Below, in pieces: positions 31,866 through 42,524 of a DNA stretch of 64,000 nt (positions are counted from its first letter, which is position 1; every line of letters begins with the position of its first letter). Position numbers and translations under genes: made by a program. Source of the stretch: Pseudidiomarina indica (GTDB taxonomy: Bacteria > Pseudomonadota > Gammaproteobacteria > Enterobacterales > Alteromonadaceae); the NCBI GenBank assembly GCA_029279945.1, contig JAJUHK010000005.1:1-64000 (forward strand). Reading direction: 5' to 3'. The notes beneath the pieces were generated by a model, which was given only the letters and a program-made list of their open reading frames with translations, searched no databases and was not told the DNA's origin.

Positions 31866-33713
31866 GTGTTAAATAAATTTCCGTTATGGAAAAACTTGAT
31901 GGTCATCGTAATTATTGCGGTGGCCTCGCTCTATGCCATTCCCAATATTTATGGTGAAGACTATGCCGTGCAAATTTCTGCCACGCGCACTGTAACGGTG
32001 AATGACAAGACTTTAACTCAAGTTGAACAAACGCTTTCAGAGCTTGGCGTGCAGGCAAAAGGTATTGCCTTTGAAAACAATCAAATATTAGTACGCGTGA
32101 ATACTGATGCCGAGCAATTGCAAGTTCGTGATGCGTTATTAAAAGCGCTCGGTAATGATTACATCGTTGCCTTAAACCTAGCTCCAGCAACACCTAAGTG
32201 GCTTGCGGCGATTGGTGCTGCGCCCATGAAGCTCGGTCTAGACCTGCGAGGCGGAGTGCACTTTCTGATGGAAGTGGATATGGATGAAGCAACGCGAAAA
32301 ATTCAGGAGCAAATGCGCGACACTGTGCGTTCTGAACTTCGTGAAGAGCGGATCCGATCATCCAGCATTCGTCGGGTTGACAATGATGTGGTCATTGAAT
32401 TGCGTACGGCGGAAGACTATGCCGCGGCACGCCGTTATTTGAACAATCGTTACCAAGGCTATCGTCTGCTTGATGACGAGGTTAATAACACATTGCGTCT
32501 GCGCATGACGGAAGCTAAATTAAAAGAAACGCAAGATTATGCGATTTCCCAGAACGTTACTATCCTTCGGAATCGAGTGAACGAGTTGGGCGTTGCTGAA
32601 CCCATTGTTCAGCGTCAGGGAAGTAGCCGCATCGTGGTTCAGTTGCCTGGCGTGCAAGATACCGCACGAGCAAAGGAAATCTTAGGAGCAACGGCGACAC
32701 TGGAATTCCGTTTTGTTGATACTGATAACAGTTTACGCGATGCAGAAATGGGTCGCGTGCCATTTGGCTCACAGCTATTCCCAAATCGTAATGGTGGTAA
32801 TACATTGCTGCGGGAAGATGTTATCTTAACGGGTGATCACATCGTTAATGCGACGGCTGGTTTTGATGAGAACCAACGTCCACAAGTAAGTATTTCATTA
32901 GATGGCCCTGGTGGCGACAAAATGTCGTTAGCAACTCGCGATAATATCGGTAAGCCCATGGCGACGTTATTTATCGAGTTCAAAGCGACCGGTGAGCGTG
33001 ATGCTGACGATAGAATTATTTTTGAGCGTCACGAAGAAGTGATTAACGTTGCCACCATTCAATCGCGTTTGGGCAGTAACTTCCGAATAACTGGCATCAA
33101 TTCGCAGCAAGAAGCACAAAACCTTGCCTTATTATTGCGTGCTGGGGCACTGATTGCGCCAATTCAAATTGTCGAAGAACGTACGCTCGGGCCAAGTCTA
33201 GGTCAGGAAAACATTGATTTAGGAACCAAAGCCATTGCTTGGGGTTTCTTATTAGTGGTTGTGTTTATGGGGATCTACTACCGTTGGTTCGGCTGGGTAG
33301 CAAACTTAGCGTTGACTGCGAACCTGGTTCTGATTATTGGCATTATGTCGATGATCCCCGGGGCGACGTTAACCCTTCCTGGCATGGCCGGAATAGTATT
33401 AACAGTGGGCATGGCCGTGGATGCTAACGTGCTTATCTTTGAGCGTATACGTGAAGAGATCCGAGCGAAACGCTCACCTCAACAAGCTATTCATTATGGC
33501 TACGATAGTGCATTTTCCACCATTATGGATGCGAATATCACAACCTTACTCGTTGCGTTGATTTTGTTCGCCGTCGGTACTGGCCCAGTAAAAGGGTTCG
33601 CAGTGACATTAGCTATTGGTATTGTCACCTCGATGTTTACCGCCATTGTTGGAACCCGCGCAGTGATAAATGCGATTTGGGGCGGCAAGAAAATTGACCG
33701 GCTACCGGTATAG
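31866..33713 (+). CDS. secD: Protein translocase subunit SecD (615 aa)
   Basis: GTG start, with AAGGA about 8 nt upstream. The first membrane segment is followed by the large periplasmic P1 domain ([36 protein letters not shown]). Five C-terminal helices carry the RND-type signature [17 protein letters not shown]. With SecF it uses the proton motive force to pull exported proteins from SecYEG. Length matches E. coli (615 aa). Confidence 0.97.
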   Translation: MLNKFPLWKNLMVIVIIAVASLYAIPNIYGEDYAVQISATRTVTVNDKTLTQVEQTLSELGVQAKGIAFENNQILVRVNTDAEQLQVRDALLKALGNDYIVALNLAPATPKWLAAIGAAPMKLGLDLRGGVHFLMEVDMDEATRKIQEQMRDTVRSELREERIRSSSIRRVDNDVVIELRTAEDYAAARRYLNNRYQGYRLLDDEVNNTLRLRMTEAKLKETQDYAISQNVTILRNRVNELGVAEPIVQRQGSSRIVVQLPGVQDTARAKEILGATATLEFRFVDTDNSLRDAEMGRVPFGSQLFPNRNGGNTLLREDVILTGDHIVNATAGFDENQRPQVSISLDGPGGDKMSLATRDNIGKPMATLFIEFKATGERDADDRIIFERHEEVINVATIQSRLGSNFRITGINSQQEAQNLALLLRAGALIAPIQIVEERTLGPSLGQENIDLGTKAIAWGFLLVVVFMGIYYRWFGWVANLALTANLVLIIGIMSMIPGATLTLPGMAGIVLTVGMAVDANVLIFERIREEIRAKRSPQQAIHYGYDSAFSTIMDANITTLLVALILFAVGTGPVKGFAVTLAIGIVTSMFTAIVGTRAVINAIWGGKKIDRLPV

Positions 33714-33724
33714 GGAGTATTTTC

Positions 33725-34672
33725 ATGCATCAAATAATTAAAGCGGGATCAACTATCCCATTTATGCGTTACCGCTGGTGGGCGTGGATTATTAGCGGCT
33801 TATTGGTACTTGGTTCAATTATTACACTCAGTGTCAAAGGGTTGAATTGGGGACTTGATTTCACGGGCGGTACGGTGATTGAAGTTGGTTACAGTCAAGC
33901 CGCTGATCTACCACAAATTCGCCATACTTTAGAAAATAACGGGTTTGGTGGTGCCGTGGTACAGAGCTTTGGTACCCAACAAGATGTTTTAATCCGCATT
34001 GAACCGCGTGATGATATCAAAGTACAGGAACTTGGTGATCAGGTATTACGTGCTCTGCAAAACGATTCAGCGAACCACGTTGAGTTGCGCCGAATTGAAT
34101 TTGTTGGGCCTCACGTCGGTGATGAGTTGGCTGAGCAAGGAGGCTTAGCGGTGTTAGCTGCACTGGCTGGTATCCTGATCTATATTGCGCTGCGTTTTGA
34201 ATGGCGGTTGTCGTTAGGTGCAGTTGGTGCCTTGGCTCATGACGTGATTTTAACCTTGGGACTGTTTTCACTACTGCAGTTAGAGTTTGACTTAACCGTA
34301 CTCGCAGCGGTGTTAGCTGTCATTGGTTATTCCATCAATGACTCGGTGGTTATCAGTGACCGGATCAGAGAAAACTTCCGGAAATTCCATAAAGGAACGC
34401 CCGAAGAGATTATCAACGAAGCACTGACTAGCACGTTAAGCCGTACCATTATAACGTCATTGACGACAATTTTGGTGTTGTTAGCGCTGTACTTTGTCGG
34501 TGGGCAACTGATCCACGGATTTGCAACGGCGCTCTTATTTGGTGTGGTAGTAGGTACTTACTCATCAATATTTATCGGTAGTTCGTTAGCCTTTGTACTT
34601 GGTGTTAGTCGCGAAGACCTTATGCCACCTGAAGTCGAAAAAGAAGGTGAAAATATTGAGCCAATGCCTTAA
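33725..34672 (+). CDS. secF: Protein translocase subunit SecF (315 aa)
   Basis: Six membrane segments with the SecF motifs GLDFTGGTVIEV near the N terminus and GYSINDSVVISDRIREN in the fourth segment. ATG 11 bp after secD with GGGAG upstream. It forms the SecDF complex. Confidence 0.97.
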   Translation: MHQIIKAGSTIPFMRYRWWAWIISGLLVLGSIITLSVKGLNWGLDFTGGTVIEVGYSQAADLPQIRHTLENNGFGGAVVQSFGTQQDVLIRIEPRDDIKVQELGDQVLRALQNDSANHVELRRIEFVGPHVGDELAEQGGLAVLAALAGILIYIALRFEWRLSLGAVGALAHDVILTLGLFSLLQLEFDLTVLAAVLAVIGYSINDSVVISDRIRENFRKFHKGTPEEIINEALTSTLSRTIITSLTTILVLLALYFVGGQLIHGFATALLFGVVVGTYSSIFIGSSLAFVLGVSREDLMPPEVEKEGENIEPMP

Positions 34673-34707
34673 TGGACAGTGGTGTGTTATAAAGGATAGA
34701 TGAGCTC

Positions 34708-35493
34708 ATGCTAGTTGTTATTTCACCAGCCAAGAATTTGGATTATGACAGTGTGTTACCTACGATTCAGTATTCGCAACCGCGAATGCTGAATCGTGCT
34801 CAACAGCTGATCGATAAATGTCGAACACTCACCCCCGCACAGCTGAGTCAACTGATGAAAATCAGCGATAAGCTAGCTGGTTTGAATGCCGCGCGTTTTG
34901 CCCAATGGCAGCAGCCATTTACCCCCGACAATGCGCGTCCAGCTATCTATGCATTTGATGGAGACGTGTATGCAGGGTTAGCAGCGGAAAAGTTGTCTAA
35001 GGAAGCAATTTCATATGCTCAGGAACATTTACGCATACTGTCGGGTCTATACGGAGTATTAAGGCCACTTGATTTAATGCAACCATATCGTCTCGAAATG
35101 GGCACTAAATTAGCCACCCAATTCGGTAATAACCTTTACGAATTTTGGGGGAACGAAATTACTGAAATGCTGAATCACGATCTAGCGGCGATTGATTCTG
35201 AGTGGTTGGTTAATTTAGCGTCACAAGAGTATTTTTCGAGCGTACGGCCAGATAAACTTCACGCCAAGATCATTACACCTGTCTTCAAAGACGAAAAGAA
35301 TGGTCAGTATAAGGTGATTAGTTTCTGGGCAAAAAAAGCTCGTGGGATGATGGCACGTTTTGTGATGAATGAACGTCCGCAATCGATTACCGATTTAAGG
35401 CAGTTTAACAGTGGTGGCTATCGTTTTAATGCCGATGAATCAACCGTAACTGAATTAGTGTTTTATCGTTCAGAGCGCGATCAACGGTTATAA
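34708..35493 (+). CDS. yaaA: YaaA, peroxide-stress UPF0246 protein (261 aa)
   Basis: Matches UPF0246 from the N terminus (MLVVISPAKNLDYDS) through LSGLYGVLRPLDLMQPYRLEMG to the C-terminal KARGMMARFVMNERPQ and FNSGGYRFN. E. coli YaaA binds DNA and lowers free iron during peroxide stress. Cytosolic; length equals the family's ~258. It follows secF by 35 bp and may be in the same transcript. Confidence 0.95.
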   Translation: MLVVISPAKNLDYDSVLPTIQYSQPRMLNRAQQLIDKCRTLTPAQLSQLMKISDKLAGLNAARFAQWQQPFTPDNARPAIYAFDGDVYAGLAAEKLSKEAISYAQEHLRILSGLYGVLRPLDLMQPYRLEMGTKLATQFGNNLYEFWGNEITEMLNHDLAAIDSEWLVNLASQEYFSSVRPDKLHAKIITPVFKDEKNGQYKVISFWAKKARGMMARFVMNERPQSITDLRQFNSGGYRFNADESTVTELVFYRSERDQRL

Positions 35494-35506
35494 CAAGGGG
35501 AAGGTA

Positions 35507-36370
35507 ATGAGAGAATTTGAGCATGAACCGTCACAACCTGAAGCAACAACAAACAGAACTACCTTATGGGTATCAGTCATCGTTGTTCTTGCACTCGTGG
35601 TTGCGGTGCTGTTGTGGTTCATGTATCAAGATTCTAGTCAATCAACCCCACAACAGGTCGTCGAAATCACACAACCAGATTCAATCAATGGGTCGGAGCC
35701 GGTGGTCGAGCCTGAATTAGAAACCGATGAATTTATTCCAGCTGTGGCCGATACGCTTGATTTAGATGAACCTGAAGAGGTTGTAGAGGCCGCTCCGTTA
35801 CCAGACCTTAATGACAGTACTGCAGTGGTGTTGCAGGAGTTTGCTCAAGCTGAACAAAATATTGCACCGGTTAAGTCTGAGCAGTTAATTCGAGATGCGG
35901 TGGTATTTTTAGATAATCTTCGTCAAGGTTTGGTCATTCGAGAAAACGCTGTCGTTGCAGGACCAACAGCTGCGTTTCGTGTACTTGAGCAAAACGGTAA
36001 AATATACATAGACCCGCGTAGTTATGATCGCTACAACAGTATCGTCGATTGGTTTGTCAGTTTAGACACCGATGTTACGATACAGTTATTTAACCGTTAC
36101 CAGCCACTGATGCGAGAAGCATTGGCCGAGATCGGTTATCCCGATGAAGAGCCACGTCAAGTGCTATTAGACGCTATCGAGGTATTGCAGGCGACACCAG
36201 CCGTTGGCACTGTTATTGAGTTGAATGATGATAGCGTCATGTATCGGTATGCTGACCCTGCGTTAGAAGCATTACCAGCAGCACAGAAACAAATGCTGCG
36301 GATGGGGCCTGACAATATTCGTCGGGTAAAATTGAAACTGGCTGCAATCCAAGAAGCATTAACGAAGTAG
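35507..36370 (+). CDS. DUF3014 membrane-anchored protein (287 aa)
   Basis: A short cytosolic N terminus, one membrane segment (about 20-42, TLWVSVIVVLALVVAVLLWF), an acidic Pro/Glu-rich linker (~45-105) and a periplasmic DUF3014 domain (AVFLDNLRQGLVIRENAV, then SYDRYNSIVDWFVSLD). The function is unknown; its position between yaaA and an acyltransferase gene (13 and 6 bp gaps) suggests one operon. Confidence 0.85.
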   Translation: MREFEHEPSQPEATTNRTTLWVSVIVVLALVVAVLLWFMYQDSSQSTPQQVVEITQPDSINGSEPVVEPELETDEFIPAVADTLDLDEPEEVVEAAPLPDLNDSTAVVLQEFAQAEQNIAPVKSEQLIRDAVVFLDNLRQGLVIRENAVVAGPTAAFRVLEQNGKIYIDPRSYDRYNSIVDWFVSLDTDVTIQLFNRYQPLMREALAEIGYPDEEPRQVLLDAIEVLQATPAVGTVIELNDDSVMYRYADPALEALPAAQKQMLRMGPDNIRRVKLKLAAIQEALTK

Positions 36371-36376
36371 TTAGCG

Positions 36377-36985
36377 ATGGCCACAACTCCTTTAGATCCT
36401 ATTCCTGAACATTTACAGGGAGATTTCCCACTACGCGGTAATCGCTTTAGTCGTTGGGTAGGGCGTGTGGGAATGCGTCTGTTGGGTGGCTGGCGTATTG
36501 AGGGAGAATTCCCCAATATTCGCAAAGCTATTGTTCCAGTTGCTCCTCACACGTCAAATTGGGATTTTTTCGTGGGTGTGTTTGCGATGCTCGCATTGGG
36601 TTTAAACCTGAATTACTTAGGTAAGCATACCATTTTTCGATTTCCCGTGAATGGCATTTTACGCTGGCTCGGTGGGATCCCTGTCGACCGGCGTTCTGCG
36701 AGCGGCGTTGTCGAGCAAATGGTGGTGCAATTTAACCAACGCGAACACTTAGTTTTGGCACTTTCACCAGAAGGCACTCGTACGAAAGTGGTGGAGTGGA
36801 AGAAAGGTTTCCTCCATATGGCGAAGGCGGCGCAAGTACCTGTGGTACCTATTGCGCTTGATTTTTCTCGCAAAATTATTGATATCACACCAGCGATGAT
36901 GGTTACCGGTGACATTGACGCAGAATTACAAAGGGTGAAACAGGCAGTTGCCCATGCGGTAGGGAAATACCCAGAGCATACGTGA
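36377..36985 (+). CDS. Lysophospholipid acyltransferase family protein (202 aa)
   Basis: The PlsC-type catalytic motif HTSNWD (H-x4-D) at ~56-61, followed by GIPVDRR (motif III) and LSPEGTRTKVVEWKKGFLHMA, then VPVVPIALDF (motif IV). It probably acylates a glycerophospholipid or related lipid at the inner membrane. It is short and lacks a clear transmembrane anchor. E. coli PlsC is 245 aa, so this is a paralogue rather than the main PlsC. Confidence 0.87.
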   Translation: MATTPLDPIPEHLQGDFPLRGNRFSRWVGRVGMRLLGGWRIEGEFPNIRKAIVPVAPHTSNWDFFVGVFAMLALGLNLNYLGKHTIFRFPVNGILRWLGGIPVDRRSASGVVEQMVVQFNQREHLVLALSPEGTRTKVVEWKKGFLHMAKAAQVPVVPIALDFSRKIIDITPAMMVTGDIDAELQRVKQAVAHAVGKYPEHT

Positions 36986-37035
36986 TACGTGAAAATGTGC
37001 TATTATCGTGCTGATTTTTTGAAAAGGGTCAAAAC

Positions 37036-37500
37036 ATGAAAATCATTGAAGGCGGAATTGCTGCACCAGGGAAAAAATTCGCGATTGTCGTTTCGCGGTT
37101 TAACCATTTTGTCGTCGACAGTTTGCTCAATGGCGCATTAACAACGCTCAAGCATTACGGGCAAGTGAATGACGATGATATTACCGTGGTTCGTGTGCCA
37201 GGTGCATATGAGATTCCACTCACAGCCAAAAAGCTGGCCAAATCTGGTAATTATGACGCCATCATTGCAATCGGTGCAGTGATCCGAGGGGGGACTCCTC
37301 ATTTCGATTTTGTGGCCGGTGAAAGTAACAGTGGCTTAGGACGTGTTGCTCTTGAGCATGAAGTACCAGTCGCATTTGGCATTATTACCACTGATTCAAT
37401 TGAGCAAGCTATTGAGCGTAGCGGTACTAAAGCTGGAAATAAGGGTGCTGAAGCAGCTTTAAGCGCGCTAGAAATGGTTAATGTTTTGAATCAAATTTAA
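37036..37500 (+). CDS. ribH: 6,7-dimethyl-8-ribityllumazine synthase (154 aa)
   Basis: Conserved substrate loops [41 protein letters not shown] and FGIITTDS. Forms an icosahedral shell that makes lumazine, the penultimate riboflavin precursor. It is followed by nusB 11 bp on, the usual order. No FMN riboswitch is visible upstream. Confidence 0.96.
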   Translation: MKIIEGGIAAPGKKFAIVVSRFNHFVVDSLLNGALTTLKHYGQVNDDDITVVRVPGAYEIPLTAKKLAKSGNYDAIIAIGAVIRGGTPHFDFVAGESNSGLGRVALEHEVPVAFGIITTDSIEQAIERSGTKAGNKGAEAALSALEMVNVLNQI

Positions 37501-37511
37501 GAGAGAGCTTA

Positions 37512-37931
37512 ATGAAACCAGCGGCCCGTCGTAGAGCAAGAAAACTTGCCGTACAAGCAATATACTCATGGCAGATGTCTCAAAACAGTATGAGTGATAT
37601 TGAGGTTCAGTATTTAACTGAAAATGATACGAGCAAACTGGATGTGGATTATTTCTTGGCGTTGGTACGCGGTGTCGCAGGCCAAGCAGTAGCGCTCGAC
37701 CGAGCCTTGGAACCATTTCTAGACCGCCCCTTGAAAGACCTTGACCAAGTAGAGCGTGCAGTGTTGCGCTTAGCTGCGTTTGAATTAAGTGAGCGTCTGG
37801 ATGTGCCATTTAAAGTGGCTATTAACGAAGCAATAGAGCTCGCGAAGGCCTTTGGTGCCGATGATAGCCATCGTTTTGTGAACGGTGTGTTAGATAAAGC
37901 CGTGACCACGTTACGTCCTGTACGTCAGTAA
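37512..37931 (+). CDS. nusB: Transcription antitermination factor NusB (139 aa)
   Basis: Arg-rich N terminus [18 protein letters not shown] and the C-terminal [28 protein letters not shown] are the NusB signature. It binds boxA with S10 for antitermination at rRNA operons. Second gene of ribH-nusB-thiL-pgpA. Confidence 0.97.
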   Translation: MKPAARRRARKLAVQAIYSWQMSQNSMSDIEVQYLTENDTSKLDVDYFLALVRGVAGQAVALDRALEPFLDRPLKDLDQVERAVLRLAAFELSERLDVPFKVAINEAIELAKAFGADDSHRFVNGVLDKAVTTLRPVRQ

Positions 37932-37946
37932 TACAGAGCATACTCT

Positions 37947-38954
37947 ATGGCTATTGGCGAGTTTGACCTCATAGCAACGTATTTTACCCATCGCTATCCA
38001 CAACGAGATGACGTGGATATTGGGGTGGGTGATGATGGTGCGGTACTCAAAATCCCACCAAACTCAGAGTTGGTGGTGGTTACTGACACTATGGTTGAAG
38101 GTGTGCATTTTGATCAGCAGACCCCGGCACGAGCAATTGGCCATAAAATTGTCGCTGTTAACTTAAGTGATTTAGCAGCCATGGGCGCTGAGCCTGCTTG
38201 GATTAGCTTAGCGTTGACCTTACCAACCGTTGATCATGACTGGTTGACTGGGTTTACCCATGGCTTGCGTGAAATTTGTGATTACTACCAATGCCAACTG
38301 GTGGGTGGTGATACCACCCGCGGGCCGCTGACCATTACCGTCACCGCGCATGGTTTGGTACCAACAGGTAAGGCATTACGCCGTAATGGTGCTAAGCCAG
38401 GTGATTGGATTTATGTTAGTGGAACTTTAGGGGATGCTGGTTTAGCTTTGGCAGCAAGTCAGCAACAGCATAAATTATCACCCGATTATCAACGGCGGTT
38501 AAACGAACGTTTGTTTTTCCCGTCTCCACGGGTGGCGTTAGGGCAATCACTACGAGGTATCGCTAGCAGTGCCATCGATGTTTCTGATGGCTTACTGGCA
38601 GACTTGGGACATATTTTATCAGCGTCTCAAGTTGGGGCGCGCATTGATGTTGATGAGCTACCCTTATCGCTCGCATTAACCGAAAGCTTATCTGAAACAG
38701 ATGCATATAAATATGCGCTAACCAGCGGTGATGATTACGAGCTGTTGTTTACGGTGCCAGAAGCGCAACGTGGCTTGTTTGATACGGTTATTGCCCATGC
38801 TGCACACAAACCTGTTTGTATTGGCCGTGTCACCAATGAGGTGGAAGTGGTACAGCTCTTATATGCAGGCGAGCCTTGGTCGATGCCAACCGATGTTGCG
38901 CTAGGCTTTGACCACTTCAAAAAGCCAACCAGTGAAACAGAGCCCGAATTGTGA
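37947..38954 (+). CDS. thiL: Thiamine-monophosphate kinase (335 aa)
   Basis: AIR-synthase-like fold: GVGDDGAVL, VVVTDTMVEGVHFD, NLSDLAAMGAEP, LVGGDTTRG, SGTLGDAG and AIDVSDGLLADLGH are all present. It phosphorylates thiamine monophosphate to the active diphosphate. It overlaps pgpA by 4 bp (GTGA), so the two are coupled. Confidence 0.96.
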   Translation: MAIGEFDLIATYFTHRYPQRDDVDIGVGDDGAVLKIPPNSELVVVTDTMVEGVHFDQQTPARAIGHKIVAVNLSDLAAMGAEPAWISLALTLPTVDHDWLTGFTHGLREICDYYQCQLVGGDTTRGPLTITVTAHGLVPTGKALRRNGAKPGDWIYVSGTLGDAGLALAASQQQHKLSPDYQRRLNERLFFPSPRVALGQSLRGIASSAIDVSDGLLADLGHILSASQVGARIDVDELPLSLALTESLSETDAYKYALTSGDDYELLFTVPEAQRGLFDTVIAHAAHKPVCIGRVTNEVEVVQLLYAGEPWSMPTDVALGFDHFKKPTSETEPEL

Positions 38955-39421
38955 TTCGTATGCTGCGACATCCCATCCATCTACTTGCCTTTGGTTTTGG
39001 CAGTGGGTTGGCACCTAAAGCGCCTGGAACCTTCGGTACCTTAATGGCGATCCCGATTGTGTGGTTGATGCAATCGTTAGATCTAACTGCGTATATAGCC
39101 GTAACTACACTCGCTGCATTGCTTGGCCTATGGATTTGCCAGTTCACGGCACGTGCATTAGGAGTACATGATCACCCTGCTATTGTGTGGGATGAGATTG
39201 TTGGTTATATGGTGGCTATGTTGGCGTTACCCTTTACTTGGTTCAATGTGTTCGCTGCGTTTGTACTATTTCGCATATTCGACATTGTGAAGCCTGGCCC
39301 TATAGGCTGGTGCGATAAAAGGCTAACTGGTGGTGCCGGTATTATGGTGGACGATTTGCTGGCCGGAGCGGCCAGCGCGGTCGTCTTACATTTGGGCTAT
39401 GCGGCGTTGAATCTGAGCTAA
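38951..39421 (+). CDS. pgpA: Phosphatidylglycerophosphatase A (156 aa)
   Basis: Membrane-bound Pgp[19 protein letters not shown] at the N terminus, [12 protein letters not shown] and [33 protein letters not shown]. It makes phosphatidylglycerol. GTG start overlaps the thiL stop; an ATG nine bases on is possible. The last ~12 codons overlap the end of dxs on the opposite strand. Confidence 0.95.
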   Translation: MIRMLRHPIHLLAFGFGSGLAPKAPGTFGTLMAIPIVWLMQSLDLTAYIAVTTLAALLGLWICQFTARALGVHDHPAIVWDEIVGYMVAMLALPFTWFNVFAAFVLFRIFDIVKPGPIGWCDKRLTGGAGIMVDDLLAGAASAVVLHLGYAALNLS

Positions 39422-41269
39422 AATACCAGCACGGTCAAGCTCAAGTTCAGCACGTATTTCATCTTGTGTACCGTGTTTAATAAAGACATCAGGCAACCCT
39501 AAGTGCAACACCTGGATGGTGCGACCTTGTTCTGCTAGATATTCGCTGACAGCACTTCCAGCACCCCCAGCAATCGCACCCTCTTCAAGTGTCACGAGCA
39601 ACTCATGACGGTCGGCAAGTTGCTCGATAAGCTCATGGTCAAGCGGCTTTACAAAGCGCATGTCGGCCACCGTCGCATCGAGCGTCTCAGCACAATTAAG
39701 TACATCAACCAGCCAAGTCCCGAAGTTTAAGATAGCAATACGCTGTCCTTCACGCATCAACCGCCCTTTGCCGATGGGTATTTGTTGCATCTCTGCATCA
39801 TAAGGCATTCCCACACCGTTACCTCGTGGGTAACGTACCGCAGCCGGGCCGGCTTGATAAAGGTGACCGGTATAGAGCATATTGCGACATTCATTTTCAT
39901 CGCTGGGCGTCATAATTACCATATTGGGAATGCAACGCATGTAACTAATATCAAAAGCACCTTGGTGCGTCGGGCCGTCGGCACCAACAATTCCTGCTCG
40001 GTCTATAGCAAACAACACGGGCAGTTCTTGTAGCGCGACATCATGAATGAGTTGGTCATAGCCCCGTTGTAAGAACGTCGAATAGATCGCAACGACTGGA
40101 TGGAAGCCCCCAATCGCAAGGCCAGCACCAAAGGTGACAGCATGCTGTTCTGCGATGGCAACGTCGAAGTACTGGTCAGGGAATTTCTGTGAAAACTCAA
40201 CCATACCTGAACCTTCGCGCATTGCCGGCGTCACGGCCATGAGTTTTGAATCTTTGGCCGCCATTTCACATAACCAATCCCCAAATACCTGCGAGTATGA
40301 TGGTGTTTTGGGTGCTGCAGTTGGTAGCGAAGTAGTGGCTGGATCGAACTTAGGTACCCCATGGTAACCAATAGGATCTTTTTCTGCTGGCTCGTAGCCT
40401 TTACCTTTACGGGTAACGACATGGAGGAATTGAGGACCTTTCAAGTTACGCATATTGCGTAGGGTTTGGACCAGAAGATTAACGTCATGCCCATCAATAG
40501 GGCCGATGTAGTTAAACCCTAGCTCTTCAAATATCGTGCCTGGTGTCACAATACCTTTCATATGTTCTTCAGCACGGCTAGCAAGGTTTGAAATGCTAGG
40601 CATGCCCTGTAACAACCGCTTTCCGCCTTCGCGAATCGAGGTGTAGAAATTGCTGGAAAGTAACCGTGCTAAATGATTATTTAAAGCACCAACGTTCTCT
40701 GAAATTGACATCTCATTGTCGTTGAGAATGACCAACATGTCAGGTTTGATGTCCCCTGCATGGTTCATCGCTTCAAATGCCATCCCAGCGGTAATGGCAC
40801 CATCACCAATCACAGCGACTACCTTTTGTTGGGTTTTATTACGTTGGGCGGCAATTGCCATGCCTAGTGCAGCACTAATCGAGGTGCTAGAGTGACCAAC
40901 ACTTAATGTGTCGTATTCACTTTCTGGACGCCATGGGAATGGATGTAACCCATTTTTCTGGCGAATGGTATGCATGGCATCCTTACGACCGGTCAATATT
41001 TTATGTGGGTAGGCCTGATGACCAACGTCCCAAACTAACTGGTCGTATGGCGTAGCATAGACGTAGTGCAGCGCAACAGTTAATTCAACTGTGCCAAGAC
41101 CTGAGGCCAAGTGACCACTACTTTGACTGACAGACTTTAATAGAAACTCACGAACCTCACCGCATAGTTGCGGCAACTGCCGTTCGCTTAACAGACGAAC
41201 ATCGGCAGGTGTGTTAATGCTATCCAATAACGTGATCGGAGCATCAGAGTGACTACGAGTTGACGACAT
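39386..41269 (-). CDS. dxs: 1-deoxy-D-xylulose-5-phosphate synthase (627 aa)
   Basis: Thiamine-diphosphate enzyme: N-terminal [14 protein letters not shown], cofactor motif [18 protein letters not shown]...NDNEMSIS, and transketolase-like central and C-terminal domains ([26 protein letters not shown]). First step of the non-mevalonate isoprenoid pathway. Downstream of ispA with a 4-bp gap in the xseB-ispA-dxs operon. Confidence 0.97.
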   Translation of the reverse strand: MSSTRSHSDAPITLLDSINTPADVRLLSERQLPQLCGEVREFLLKSVSQSSGHLASGLGTVELTVALHYVYATPYDQLVWDVGHQAYPHKILTGRKDAMHTIRQKNGLHPFPWRPESEYDTLSVGHSSTSISAALGMAIAAQRNKTQQKVVAVIGDGAITAGMAFEAMNHAGDIKPDMLVILNDNEMSISENVGALNNHLARLLSSNFYTSIREGGKRLLQGMPSISNLASRAEEHMKGIVTPGTIFEELGFNYIGPIDGHDVNLLVQTLRNMRNLKGPQFLHVVTRKGKGYEPAEKDPIGYHGVPKFDPATTSLPTAAPKTPSYSQVFGDWLCEMAAKDSKLMAVTPAMREGSGMVEFSQKFPDQYFDVAIAEQHAVTFGAGLAIGGFHPVVAIYSTFLQRGYDQLIHDVALQELPVLFAIDRAGIVGADGPTHQGAFDISYMRCIPNMVIMTPSDENECRNMLYTGHLYQAGPAAVRYPRGNGVGMPYDAEMQQIPIGKGRLMREGQRIAILNFGTWLVDVLNCAETLDATVADMRFVKPLDHELIEQLADRHELLVTLEEGAIAGGAGSAVSEYLAEQGRTIQVLHLGLPDVFIKHGTQDEIRAELELDRAGILAQIQRRIAQM

Positions 41270-41273
41270 GAAT

Positions 41274-42164
41274 TTAATGATCCCGGTTCAGCAAATGGTC
41301 AGCGAATGCTGCTAATAATTCGGTATTGTAAGTAATTTTGGTTAAGGCATGAAGCGCTTTCTGGTGGAATTCCTGCAAACGCTGTTGTGCGCCATCTAAG
41401 CCTAATAGTGTAACATACGTGGACTTATTTGCCTCTGCATCGCTGCCTTTCGTTTTTCCTAAGGATGAGGTGTTGCCAATCACATCCAACATGTCATCAC
41501 GAACTTGGAAAGCCAGTCCTAAGTTGTAGGCAAAATCATCGAAATGCTGACGGAAGTCTTGCGCTTCGTCATCACCAGCAAGGACACCGAGCATTACCGC
41601 TGCACGAATCAATGCCCCGGTTTTATGCTCATGAATTTGGGCTAACTCTGGTTCAGGTAGATGCGCAGCACCAGTAGCCGCTAAATCGAGTGCTTGGCCA
41701 CCACACATACCATGGTCACCGCTAGCTTGGGCTAATACTTGAATCATGGTCAACTGGCGCTCGGCGTTAAGCGGCAGGTGCGGTGCACTCAACAATTCAA
41801 AGGCTAGTGTTTGGAGTGCGTCACCAGCAAGGATGGCTGTCGCTTCATCGAAGGCAATGTGGCAGGTTGGTTGTCCCCGCCGGAGGTGGTCATTATCCAT
41901 GGCGGGCAAATCGTCGTGAACCAGCGAGTATGCGTGAATACATTCAACTGCAGCGGCGGCGCGCATGATAACGTCAGACGGTGCACCACAAAGTTGCCCC
42001 ACCTGTAAGGTCAGAAAAGGCCGTACTCGTTTACCGCCTAACACTAAAGCATAATGCATCGCTTCTTGTAACCTTGGGGCGACCGCGCGGCGTTGCAAAA
42101 GCAGATGATTAAGATAGTGATTGATCTGTTGTTTTGATTGTTCAAGTTGGTCAAGCAAATTCAC
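41274..42164 (-). CDS. ispA: Farnesyl diphosphate synthase (296 aa)
   Basis: All-helical prenyltransferase with both Asp-rich motifs: DDLPAMDND (first, after SLVHDDLP) and DDMLD (second, [12 protein letters not shown]), plus GGKRVRPFL. Makes geranyl and farnesyl diphosphate. A GTG start overlaps the xseB stop by 4 bp (GTGA), so it is coupled. Confidence 0.96.
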   Translation of the reverse strand: MNLLDQLEQSKQQINHYLNHLLLQRRAVAPRLQEAMHYALVLGGKRVRPFLTLQVGQLCGAPSDVIMRAAAAVECIHAYSLVHDDLPAMDNDHLRRGQPTCHIAFDEATAILAGDALQTLAFELLSAPHLPLNAERQLTMIQVLAQASGDHGMCGGQALDLAATGAAHLPEPELAQIHEHKTGALIRAAVMLGVLAGDDEAQDFRQHFDDFAYNLGLAFQVRDDMLDVIGNTSSLGKTKGSDAEANKSTYVTLLGLDGAQQRLQEFHQKALHALTKITYNTELLAAFADHLLNRDH

Positions 42165-42397
42165 GCGTCATCCTCGGCAGCGTGTTGGAATGGCACTAGG
42201 ACATCTTGCCCTTGCTGTTGCAGCAATTGTGCTACTTTTTGCTCAGCTTGCTGTAGCTTCTGTTGGCTCAATCGTGACAACTTAACCGCTTGCTCAAATT
42301 GTTCTAGTGCTTGCTCTAACGGTAGCTCACCTTGTTCGAGCTGGACAACGATTTTTTCCAGCTGCTGCATGGCTTGTTCAAATGATAAATCACTCAT
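42161..42397 (-). CDS. xseB: Exodeoxyribonuclease VII small subunit (78 aa)
   Basis: Start [17 protein letters not shown] chosen to match family length (E. coli 80 aa). A longer frame adds 23 residues without a ribosome site. Two amphipathic helices ([22 protein letters not shown]) typical of XseB. With XseA (encoded at 59291-60616) it degrades single-stranded DNA. Confidence 0.94.
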   Translation of the reverse strand: MSDLSFEQAMQQLEKIVVQLEQGELPLEQALEQFEQAVKLSRLSQQKLQQAEQKVAQLLQQQGQDVLVPFQHAAEDDA

Positions 42398-42524
42398 AGG
42401 GAATGCGACCTCATCGGGGCATGACATGATGGCGCACAAGTTACCCTGATTACGATGTGTCGTCAAATCAGGTATAATGTTGTCTTCTTAATTTTAGCTC
42501 AACCATGGTTTCAAAAATACACGC

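Noticed and set aside
36986-37035. FMN riboswitch upstream of ribH
   Set aside because: The 50-bp gap is far too short for an RFN element and shows no conserved RFN sequence.
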